From Phallusia fumigata (taxonomy: Eukaryota > Chordata > Ascidiacea > Phlebobranchia > Ascidiidae): DNA of 21,287 bases. This document shows, piece by piece, positions 9,823 through 18,700 of this stretch. The translations under genes and the position numbers were made by a program. Positions within the stretch are counted from its first letter, which is position 1. Each line of letters starts with the position of its first letter. Location: positions 10,241 to 31,527 of the forward strand of contig QXVZ01005483.1 in NCBI GenBank assembly GCA_008931825.1, written 5' to 3'. The notes under the pieces were generated by a model that was given only the letters and a program-made list of their open reading frames with translations, did not search any database and had not been told where the DNA came from.

Positions 9823-10003
9823 GAACTATTTTGGACAGTCTATTTTGATAAATGTCACAAGTTTCGTAAGTACTGTGTTTAAAGAAGGTCATAGATCATA
9901 GACAAAAACTAAAGAACTATTTTGGACAGTCTATTTTGATTAATGTCACTAAGTTTCATAAGTACTGTGTTTAAAGAAGGTCATAGATCATAGATAAAAC
10001 TAA
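9821..10003. repeat. Tandem duplication, two units of about 91 bp
   Basis: Units 9821-9911 and 9912-10003 are nearly identical. Both contain aagaactattttggacagt, tctattttgat, agtactgtgtttaaag and aaggtcatagatcatag, with only a few substitutions and small indels. The high identity implies a recent event. Confidence 0.95.
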
Positions 10004-10876
10004 CAATCTTTCAAAAGAACAAAATCAGAAGCAAAACATCCCAGAACGAGCCACCTACTATTCATTAAAAGATTAACTTGTTGAATATGGCTGAGATAAC
10101 CAACTGTTTTACATCATATTGTAACTGATGTACAATATCAGACTATGAAAAATATTGATAATATTATTTTAAAAAATTTAGCCACATGCTGTTGCTTGTT
10201 TCGGGAGAGCTTTGCAACACGATTCAATACTTTAATCCTCTTGTTATTATTGGGCCCACAATTTTACATCTAGTTCCTTGGTCTACTACCTTTTATATCT
10301 TTAGTAATAAAAAGTAGGCAACAGCAACAAAAATGAAACACAAAGAAAGTTTACCTGATCATTTACAGTTGGGAATAATGATCTGCCTATTTCAACCAAA
10401 TCTGATTAATATCTGATACATGTATTAGTAAAGTGCTAAAGGGTTTCATTAAACTTAACAAAGAATTTGTGCGCAAAACCAACTGCTTGCATATTGAATT
10501 TTAGACAACAAGAGTATGTGAATCTATAAAACATTAAATGTATTTCCCAGTGAGCGATTTTCGAGGTTTTTGCTGGCAAAATTGTTAAAAAGCTGTTAAA
10601 CAAGAAAACGTCGTTCACAGCTAAAATTGACCAAAAATGAAGGAATCTCCGGTTACACAAACTTTTAAATCGTTTTAGGTCGCATAATTCCTTTAAATCT
10701 TGTTTATTTTTTCTGTAAATTACAAAAACAGACCTCACCTAAAACGGCTTCTTCTCAGAACTAAAAATGCCAAAACGCGTGCCCACTGTTCCGTGACTGT
10801 TTTATCTGAGATAGAAATCGTATTATTTTAGCCTAAAAAAGTCAAATTAAAATACCTGCTTGAAAATATACAAATC
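10004..10876. other. Intergenic, downstream of the coiled-coil gene; no gene seen
   Basis: AT-rich. A 100-codon minus-strand open frame at 10436-10738 has no recognisable domain, lies past the poly(A) signal of the preceding gene and is not flanked by convincing splice sites. A second minus-strand AATAAA occurs at 10703-10708. Confidence 0.55.
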
Positions 10877-10882
10877 TTTATT
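10877..10882 (-). terminator. Candidate poly(A) signal AATAAA of the coiled-coil gene
   Basis: This is the first minus-strand AATAAA after the stop codon at 11246, implying a 3' UTR of about 370-390 nt. A second AATAAA about 175 bp further on could be an alternative site. Confidence 0.55.
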
Positions 10883-11245
10883 TGATTTTTTGTCTCCGAT
10901 AACAAAACAATTGCTTTTTTTAAAAAGAATACATTATAAAGCACACAAAATCAGTAGTAAATCTGCAAAAAAGGACGTAAATGACAAAAACTGATTGTAC
11001 TCGTGAAAAACCACAGTGCATTAACAGTGTGGGACGAAAATACTTGTAAGAAAATAAACAATTTCAGAAAGTGCAACTAATTGACACACAAATTAATCAC
11101 GCGATATTGTATAGACTCTCAAAAATGCAACCAAGCAAAGCTTTTGTACAAAATCTTCAAATACAAGACACGATCAGTTAAAATGCAAGACACGACCATT
11201 CGACTTCTCGGCGAAGGATCCAAATATACACAGTTTGTACAGTTT

Positions 11246-14200
11246 TTAGCTTTGCGCTGCTTCTGCTGGTCCGCTGTCGGGTTCAAACTACATGTAAGGA
11301 AAATATTAATCCACTTTTTAAAAAAGGTAAACACAAAAACACAACCTATACGAGTACACAATCACCAAACTTTTTTTCTGCTCTATCACGTTCTAACGGT
11401 GAGCACAACTTACAGTTCTATTGAGCCACAAAGTTTTTTCCCAAGCGTTTCCCAAGTAATATCTCAACTCAACTTAACTAAAATTAACGAAGCCATATTT
11501 TTAGGTAGACAGTGATTCAAACAACATTGTACAGAAGTTTAAAGTAGATTAAAACAATTTTAGCTGGGGTAATTAAAAGAAAAAGTTAATTATAATTTTA
11601 CTCTTATGCGAAGATACAACAAATTACCTGAATTCCCTGGGCTTCCAACCTCATTTTCTTTGATCGACGTCTTCGCAATTTTTCCTTGAAATTAGCTTCC
11701 TGACGAGCTTTCGTCACCTCCTGTTCATGCAGCAGCGCCTTTCGTTGCTCGTCGTATTCACTCATTATTGTATCGAGATCGCCTAAAACGTTTGATGAAA
11801 TGTGACCCACAATTGCAGCTAAAACACGCAATTTGCTGCAGAACAAAAGTGACAGGCTTTTACCTTTTGTCTTGTATTTGTATTGCAAACCTGAGATTAT
11901 TAAAGGCTTACTTGATTCTGCCACAAATATCGTATGCTCTGTTCACCTTTTTATTTATTTGTTATTATTTTGTAAGTTTGCAACATCAATTTAGGTTAAC
12001 GGGTTTGGAGCAATGCCGTTCAAGTTTCTTGTTCAGGGAAACACAAGCGAACGAGACAGGATTAGAACCCACAACCATGTGAGCAGCCCTCTATAATGTA
12101 ATTTCTTCTTTTAAACGATCCCTTCGATCAAGGGTGCCTACACTCCATAGCTCTTACGCATCGAAACAATGTACTTGCTAAAGACCCCCTACTATAGGCA
12201 GTAATCTTTTCACTATAAAAGGACTCAGCAGCTATGAAGTAAAACGTACCTTCGCGTGTCAGTTTCTTGCTGAAAAAGTCTCAGAAACCTTACAAATGTA
12301 AAAATGCCATTCACATGCATGCAACGTGTTTGATAATATATGGCGGCAATCTAGGCAACAGTGCTTCCTTGCATGTAAAAATGTTTTTACCAAAGAGTTC
12401 GTTCTTCGAAGGCGGAGGAGCAAGCTCGTCTAGTGGTGGCTTCTCGACTTCTTCATCTTTTATTTCGTCTGCCTCCTAAACAGATTAAAAGAACGAGCAA
12501 CAATTGTTAAAACTATCTTGCGAAAAAGTGGCAGATTTCAAAATGATTGTTTAGGTGACAGGGCATTGTTGTATATTAAACACAATGTATATATTTAGCT
12601 CTTAAAAAACGATCAACAGTTGTTTAAAAATATGCTGCGCATTTCTAAAGGATTTTGTATGTTTACAGAAACACGAGACACGGATTTGTTTTGAGACACG
12701 AGTTTTTTTGCTCAGAAACAAACTTTCAACAATCGTTATTGTCATCGGTGTTGCATAATGTACATTAAACATATTATTTATATTTATCCTGGCACTGTTG
12801 CTGGTGTTTAATAGTCCGAAATATTTCCAGTTCTTATATCAAACCTCTTCATTTTCGGCCTTTGCTTTCTCTATTTTTTCGTTTAGATTTTGAGCATCGT
12901 CGACCTTTTCAGCTTCAGCCACAACCACGCTTGCCGCACTCTCTGCCTCCATATCAATACCGGAGTCTAAAAGAACCATAGTCAAATAACACACAGGTTA
13001 AGGAATACGAAAGCATTTAATTTTGCCCAAGACTTCGTAAATCTATTTGGGGTTGCGAGGTGTTATTGTGGAGTAACAGAAACTTGGAACGAAATCTCAA
13101 AAAACAAAACGTGGAGTATAAGCTTAACAGGAGAAAGCTTTGTTTTACGCAAATGATGACCACGACATCTATATTTGCTGTGATTTTCCGTATTAGCGAG
13201 TCAGCTGATTCATTAGACAACAATTCCTCCCCTTATACACTTTAAAGTAACGTATAGAAATTCTTTACCAATAGATTTCGTCTCGTCGATGTCCAAAGTC
13301 TGTCCGGTTGTTTCAAGAACCTTTTCCTTCATAAGCCGCAGTCTTTCGGATCGCAACGACTGCCTGCATTCCGCAAACGCCACACGAGTTTGTGCTAGGT
13401 CTGTCGTGATCTTGTTGACAATCACCTACATTAGACAAAATTATCAAAACGATGAAATTTAGTTATGGCTACGGTGGCCTATCGTAAGTCTTAGACAGGC
13501 ATCGATGTAGTAATAAAGCGTCATCGTAGGTAATTTAGGTAAGTCTTCCCTTCGTTTTTTTCACGACAGCAAGTCTACCAGGGACAATAGATCTACACAC
13601 CCATAGTGAAAAAATGTGACTTAAAAAGTCCAGACCCTGTCAATCTTTAGCATTAAAGGAGCCTTTTGGCCTCTTGCTGTATAATGATAACCAACTCGAA
13701 ACACCCCGTAGACTATACAGTTCTTTAAACTGTTGTATACAGAACCATACAGTGTTCCTTTTGTGAAATTAATACTTTATAGTTAGAAAAATGATTATGA
13801 TGTGACTTATGTGAAATTCATACTTTACAGTTAGGAAAATGATCACAATGCAAAATGTGTTAGATTATTGTTTATCTGCAAAAGGCCAGAGTAACGAAGG
13901 AGCTTAAAAAATGTTTTAAGAAAAAAACGCACATTTAACGCTGGTCCTCAAGATACGTACAACAACCTACTTCAGGAGCAAACAATAAAACACAAAAAAA
14001 TTCATGCATTCTTACGTTTTCTATCCACTTCGCGAGCATGTTGCTACGGGCGTGGGTGGTTCTGTAAACATGATAGGCGTGTGTATGTCTGTCTCGTGAC
14101 ATACCGTCGATAAAAATGAAGTTGATGGCTTGGTTGAGTGTGTTTAACTGAAATACGAAGCAGTTACTGAAGATACAGCTAGTAGACCAAAATCATCAAG

Positions 14201-17200
14201 TAAAATGGATGCAGACAAGCCTCTATTTGTTTACATTACACAAGCTGACAATGAACAAATCTTTTTTTCATCAACATATCCAGTCCCCAAAGTCTTGCAA
14301 AGGCAGTTATATTGTGAAGTAAGGATGCAGTTTTAAGCCTTTGAATTGGGTTTAAATGTAAAAAGTCATGGAAACTTTACAAAGGTAAAATTGCCATTCA
14401 CATGCACGCAACCTCTTTATTATATATGGTGGCAATCTAGACAACAGTGCTTCTTTGCATGTAAAAATGTTTTACCAAAGAAAAAAAGCCTTTGAATTAG
14501 GTTTAAATATGTTAGGTATTTAACTTAACACAAGAACACAAGAAACGGATATTTAATTAAAAACATATAACTGCCACAGAATATATTGCACAGCAAACGT
14601 TTTATCAAAAGCTGTGGGCTTAAAACCGTGCGTTGTATAAGGTAAAGGAAAAAATAAAGGAAATATTGGATGTTTCGACTGATTACAACAAGTTTTAGCA
14701 GACGGTTTTAGCATTCTTCAGGTATGTATAGGAACGAATTTTGAGAAAAAACCCTAAAGTAACAGTCTTACCTCTTGTGTGTCACAGTAAGGTGCTTTAA
14801 CCGGGTTGATGTTGCGCTGAGTGTGAGCGAGGTTACGAGCTGCCGCTATCAGGTGGTTGCGTGTCTCAGTAATGGCTTGGATCCTCAGCATTTGGTAGCT
14901 AAAACACAAAAGTTTGAGTAAAGGTTTTTGCCTGGTTTCGCTGCAGTAGGTCTTCCGGGCGATCCTCCATTTGACTGTTAAATATTAGTCTGATTAGTAC
15001 CTTCCAGTCTTTGGTATGCGTTGCACGTCCATCCACCTTTTGCAGGCAAACTCCAATTGCCCAGTTGCTGCCCTTGTCATTGCCTACAAAAGAAGAGACG
15101 TGTCATACGTAAGTCTTATTTAATGATTTCTGCTATTTTGACCAGTAAATTTTATAGTACATTACCTCACTGTTCTTCCAGGCTCTCATCGCCATTTCAA
15201 TCCTGCGTAATTTCTCTTGTGTCTGATCAGTTTTTGTTTCCAGTTCATCTTCAAGCGTGCTGCCGTAAACTCCCCCGAACACCTGGTCTGGAAAGCAAAT
15301 GTTAGTTGATAAGAAGAACCTTATTTCACTCGCTGTACGGTCTTCAGCGCGCGTCTTTAGGTCGAGTTCTAAGCTATTACAGTGCAGCCTATCAAGTTAA
15401 AATTATATCATAAAAAATGTATGTTTCACTTACAAAGTGGTTTGTATAATACTTTAGGCTATAGTGGACTGTTTAATTTTGATAGATAATTTGCTTATCG
15501 TTGTTCGTGCATATAGCAAATGCTGATATTCCCTTTTAATGGTCTCTTTTGCTGTAAGAGTCCATTACAACAATTTATCAATCTGATTACAATAAATAAT
15601 ATTATCACGTTCAAGAAATGCGCATGCAACGAATAGTACTGCAGAAACAAACTAAGGCGTAAATGATAGAAGGGTCTTAGTTTGGAAGTGCACGCTCAGC
15701 ACCTTAACACACAAAGGGAATCACAAAGACACACAAAGAATTGTTTGTTTGCTGAAATGACGGGCAACGAAGTGCCTGAATACGAAAACCTTGGGGGATA
15801 ATAATAGAAACCCAACCCCAAGACAATGGAGGGATTTGTGCCATATCACGTTCTCTTTTGCCCAGGCATGTCCAAAATTAGGAAACACATAGGTACGAAA
15901 TTCGTTTTTTCTGAGGTTTTAGCACTGTTAGATTCAATTTGACAAGAGTTAATAATTTATATGGTGATTTGTGCATTCACGTTGTTTGTATCACAACTTT
16001 GGTCTGTTAATTATCTGCTTATCAAACAGATATAATACTTTCCTACATTCCTGACCTTAAAAACATTTCTAATAACATTGCATGTTATGAATGTAGACAA
16101 ACCTTTTACATATTTACATCATTATACAAGACAACAAACAACAAACTTAATGTTACCTAGTATGTTGTCGACTTGCTCATACAAATTAAGCAAGTCGTTT
16201 CTCTCGCGCTTCAGTTCATCGATTTCAGCACTTATTCTTGAACTTTCTTCTTGCAGGGCGACAAGTTTTTTGTAGCAGTTCTCCTGTTCCGTTTTTGCTT
16301 GGATGTATTCCTAAATCAAAAAAAAGATCATTGGCAGAGCCCTGTTAACATACTATTCCAATGTTACAATGTTTACAGTTTCGCCATAATAAAAAACAGA
16401 ATATTGCTATTTATTGCCTGGTCAAAGAAAACCTAATAGACTACTTGAGACAGGGTTTAAACTCTTGAAAATTAGATAATTGGGCGAATACAGTTTACAA
16501 ACCAACAAATCATTTAACAATTTAGTATTCTGTGCCTTATTTGCAAGCAAAAAATAAGTAAAACCTCTTCTTCTTTTGAGAACTGCTGGTCAAATTGCAG
16601 TTGAGATGAGAAGTAGTTAGAAATAGACGAACTATTGGCGATCGCATTCAGATTGGTCACATCTTGCAATTCCTTTTTCCTGTACGAAATTTACAGTACA
16701 AGTCAGATGAATGTTTGAAAATATTTTGTCCGGAGGTCACTTGGCTGCCATTTTGAGCATTTTGATTTTACCATATTTCGATAGTTTGGATCTTTGCAAA
16801 TGTATATATTTTCAGGCCATATTCGCATGTGCACTGTTGCACTAATAGTTATGACTCATCTTATTACAATACAAGACTTTTTCCAATTGCAAGTGGCAAC
16901 CAGGAGCACAAATTGCACTTAAACAAATTATGTCATTGGAATGACCAAATTACAAGGTCTCATAGTAATATTATAATTGTGGCTCAAATTTTTGGCCACT
17001 CACGTTTTTTCTTCCAGTTCTGACAGTTTGGCCTTTAATGCAATGCTTTCTGAATCAATTGCATCCCTTTGCTTGATCTTTTCTTCAACTCTGGTTAACA
17101 GATTTTTCCTTTCCAGATCCAGTATGACATGGTTGAGCAGTTGAAATTTTTTTACCACTTCTTCTATGTTTACTTCCTGCAAGGTTTGTGTATGTGAACT

Positions 17201-18327
17201 CGACTACTAATGACAAGTTTCAGCAACTTAACAAGTTAGTATGCCAAACAAATTTAATACGGCTTTAGACAGTGACAAAAAAGTTACATGGTGCTCAAAA
17301 GCATGTGGACCTAAAAGTGTGTGCTGGGATGCCCTGATACGTCGTTTTAATTTTCAGAAAGTGTTGGACAATAAATTAAAAATTGAAAATCTGATAACCA
17401 GCACCCAGATTCAACTCTTATCCCTGGTGCATCGAGTCAACCAACTATTCTAAAGTCATTGCATTAAAAACGTTTGACAAAAACTGGTCTAGGACAAAGA
17501 AAAAATAATGCACCAGGATAAGATGAGATAACTAAGTGTGTCACAAAAAATTGATGTAGGGCAGAAATTTACTAAAACCACACCTTTAAAACCAAGTTGC
17601 AAAGAATTTGCTGCAGTTATACATCACACAATATAAATATTTTCAATTGCACTTATTTAGTCTATTTAAAACCAGAAATCAGACCTGTCTTGGAGGTTTC
17701 GCTGTTGTTGCCAAATTAGTGGCTGAAATGGGTGGTGGATGCTGTTGAGTAATTATTGTTGTTTGAGGCACATGAGCAACGAGATGCCTTGTTTGTATCT
17801 AAAGCAGCATGCATAGAATCACACAAAAATAATTAGGAAAGAAAGAAAAATGCAATAAATTTTATTTGAAAAAAAAGTAACGCAGCAAATCAGTTTTGGT
17901 AAAAAACATTGCGAATTGTCATTTATATTAAAATCCAGTTAAGCAATGTTTGCATTTAGTTACATTAAGCTGAGTTAAGTTTATTTCGCTTGCTGAAAGA
18001 AATCATAGTGACACAATTGCACTGAAACAATCATGCACAAAGCCAGAAATAGCAGCAAAGTGATGAGATATCATGCAGCACAGAAAAGTAAAGAGCACAA
18101 TTGGTGGATCAAGGTTGACAAGCTATAGTTTTAACTGCATTGCTGCCATCAGACTGTGATTTTAAAAGTTTTAAAAATTATGATTGTGAATATTTTAAAT
18201 CAAATCTTACCACATTTGGCTGAGTTACAGTCAGTGTTACTGGATGTGTTGTAGTGCGAATTTTACTCCCGGAGTGTATTGGATACACAGGCCTTGTTTG
18301 AACAGAAGTTGATGACGCGCACCCCAT
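11246..18327 (-). CDS. Unrecognised lipid-anchored coiled-coil protein, complete, 14 coding exons, 565 aa
   Basis: Exons in transcript order: 18327-18211, 17798-17685, 17176-17004, 16679-16565, 16310-16157, 15287-15166, 15083-15001, 14898-14772, 14147-14016, 13425-13269, 12966-12845, 12475-12391, 11782-11628, 11287-11246 (TAA). All junctions are GT-AG and phases match throughout (1,698 nt). The start MGCASS fits N-myristoylation of Gly2 with palmitoylation of Cys3, so the protein is probably held at a membrane. Residues 7-77 are Thr/Pro/Gln-rich. Residues about 78-265 are charged heptad-like helices, including a VFGGVYGS block at 227-234. Residues 266-432 are a helical region with Trp, Tyr and Cys landmarks, 432-501 an acidic linker, and 501-552 a basic coil with RRRRSKK (537-543). 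The tail ends PAEAAQS. No enzyme domain or internal membrane span is seen. The family is unknown to me; a cytoskeletal, ciliary or membrane-scaffold role is only a guess. Confidence 0.87.
11995..12090 (-). repeat. Degenerate tRNA-derived SINE remnant
   Basis: The minus strand has a tRNA-like B box (GGTTCTAATCC) inside gtgGGTTCTAATCCtgtctc. It is followed by a tail resembling the ccctggacaagaaactt, then acggcattgctcc words common in marine-invertebrate tRNA-related SINEs (from memory, not searched). It lies in intron 12 of the coiled-coil gene in the same orientation. No clear A box remains. Confidence 0.5.
12273..12395. repeat. Dispersed repeat family B, copy 1, overlapping the exon 12 donor
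   Basis: About 123 bp matching 14360-14480 at an estimated 85-90% identity. Shared words include gccattcacatgca, ggcaatcta, acaacagtgctt, gcatgtaaaaatgt and ttaccaaag in the same order. The right end covers the GTAAAA splice donor (12385-12390) and the last five coding bases of exon 12. Confidence 0.9.
13426..14015 (-). other. Coiled-coil gene intron 9
   Basis: A 590-bp intron containing the 48-bp tandem duplication at 13762-13857. It has no coding signal otherwise. Confidence 0.75.
13762..13857. repeat. Tandem duplication, two 48-bp units
   Basis: Units 13762-13809 and 13810-13857 share tgtgaaatt, atacttta, agttag, aaaatgat and similar intervening bases. Divergence is visible at several positions, so it is older than the 91-bp duplication at 9.8 kb. 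Confidence 0.8.
14335..14508. repeat. Dispersed repeat family B, copy 2, flanked by 23-bp direct repeats
   Basis: The 14360-14480 core matches 12273-12395. It is bounded by 14335-14357 and 14486-14508, both reading aagcctttgaatt, one or two variable bases, then ggtttaaat, with one mismatch in 23. This looks like an insertion with a long target duplication or a small segmental duplication. It lies in intron 8 of the coiled-coil gene. Confidence 0.85.
15001..17176 (-). other. Coiled-coil gene exons 3-7: central helices
   Basis: Exon 3 reads EVNIEEVVKKFQLLNHVILD and is rich in K/E/L heptads. Exon 5 has EIDELKRERNDLLNLYEQVD. Exon 6 has DQVFGGVYGSTLEDELETKT and then LRRIEMAMRAWKNSE. Exon 7 has ATGQLEFACKRWMDVQ. 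The YEQVDNILDQVFGG junction of exons 5 and 6 reads through smoothly and supports the splice. The exon 4 donor GAG|GTTTTA is weak but preserves the frame. Introns 6 and 7 are very short (82 and 102 bp). Confidence 0.82.
15288..16156 (-). other. Coiled-coil gene intron 5, no gene seen
   Basis: The largest intron of this gene (869 bp), AT-rich. I recognised no repeat, RNA gene or coding signal. Confidence 0.75.
17177..17684 (-). other. Coiled-coil gene intron 2, no gene seen
   Basis: A 508-bp AT-rich intron. A 70-codon plus-strand open frame at 17241-17453 has no recognisable domain and is probably chance. Confidence 0.7.
17685..18327 (-). other. Coiled-coil gene exons 1-2: myristoylation signal and T/P/Q-rich head
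   Basis: Exon 1 (39 codons) begins MGCASSTSVQTRPVY and exon 2 (38 codons) begins IQTRHLVAHV; both end in phase 0. Each pairs a (V/I)QTR motif with a Thr/Gln/Pro-rich stretch, and they share caaacaaggc at the DNA level, hinting at an old exon duplication. The ATG (18325-18327) is preceded by gagaaata and by an acceptor-like ttggttttgtag near 18362. Confidence 0.8.
17949..18027. repeat. Dispersed repeat, copy 2 (partner at 7490-7580)
   Basis: Shares ordered words with the copy in the ACVR2 5' UTR intron (aagctgagt, gtttatttcg, gaaagaaatc, tgcact) in the same orientation. It lies in intron 1 of the coiled-coil gene. Confidence 0.65.
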
Positions 18328-18700
18328 TATTTCTCACTTTCAAAAAATCCTTATTAAAAAGGCCTACAAAACCAAACGCTGTACAACTAAATATGTCACA
18401 TTGAGCAAAAACATGAGATGTGTTTGTTGATTGTTAAACTGCTTTCTAACTGACAGAAATCGAGTACGTTTAAAGTTTGTAGACGTAGCCAACCTAAAGT
18501 TTTAGAATGTGCAGCGCGCGCTTAACACTTGGTCCTGCGTATTTGGTTACCAAGGCGATTTTAAAACAATCCTGAGCGCCAAGGCTTTCTGGCGCGACAA
18601 TACATTAAAGTTAACTTTCGGACGCTGCGGTGTAATAAAATTTATCTGTGATCGTAAGTCGATAATTAAACGAACTTCGTACCCTTGTTTCACTCTCTTA
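18328..18700 (-). promoter_or_regulatory. Putative promoter region of the coiled-coil gene
   Basis: No TATA consensus is obvious. At 18546-18559 the sequence gttaccaaggcgat matches an RFX X-box (GTNRCC, spacer, RGYAAC) at 10 of 12 positions, with a perfect left half. A perfect inverted repeat GCGCCA/TGGCGC with an 8-nt loop lies at 18576-18595. The region is GC-richer than its surroundings. Motif matches this short can occur by chance. Confidence 0.35.

Larger units (their letters stand above)
11246..12475 (-). other. Coiled-coil gene exons 12-14: acidic linker, basic coil, C-terminus
   Basis: Exon 12 encodes EADEIKDEEVEKPPLDELA, then PPPSKNELF. Exon 13 encodes a strongly basic helix with QEANFKEKLRRRRSKK. 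Exon 14 is short (FEPDSGPAEAAQS then TAA) after the acceptor ccttacatgtag. Its phase and acidic, Pro/Ala composition support it. A nearer acceptor (ttaattaccccag, before 11565) would instead give LKLF-stop; I prefer exon 14 but the last exon is less certain than the others. Confidence 0.72.
12845..14898 (-). other. Coiled-coil gene exons 8-11
   Basis: Exon 8 has TRNHLIAAARNLAHTQRN and KAPYCDTQE. Exon 9 has INFIFIDGMSRDRHTHAYHV and ends AKWIEN. Exon 10 has VNKITTDLAQTRVAFAECRQ. Exon 11 is acidic and Ala-rich (MEAESAASVVVAEAEKVDD). Exon 9 has no heptad pattern and looks globular, so this part of the protein is not a simple rod. The exon 11 donor GAG|GTTTGA is weak but in phase. Confidence 0.82.

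Noticed and set aside
10436..10738. A 100-codon minus-strand frame as a further exon of the coiled-coil gene
   Set aside because: It lies beyond the preferred stop codon and the first poly(A) signal and has no supporting acceptor/donor pair in phase.
11081..11515. A 144-codon plus-strand open frame, the longest in the window
   Set aside because: It starts with TTG, has no recognisable domain, and overlaps the terminal exon and an intron of the coiled-coil gene on the opposite strand. Chance is the simplest explanation.
11553..11564. A nearer terminal exon (LKLF-stop) after the ttaattaccccag acceptor
   Set aside because: It is possible by phase, but it gives a trivial tail and a very short intron. 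The exon at 11246-11287 gives a better C-terminus, so this is kept only as an alternative.
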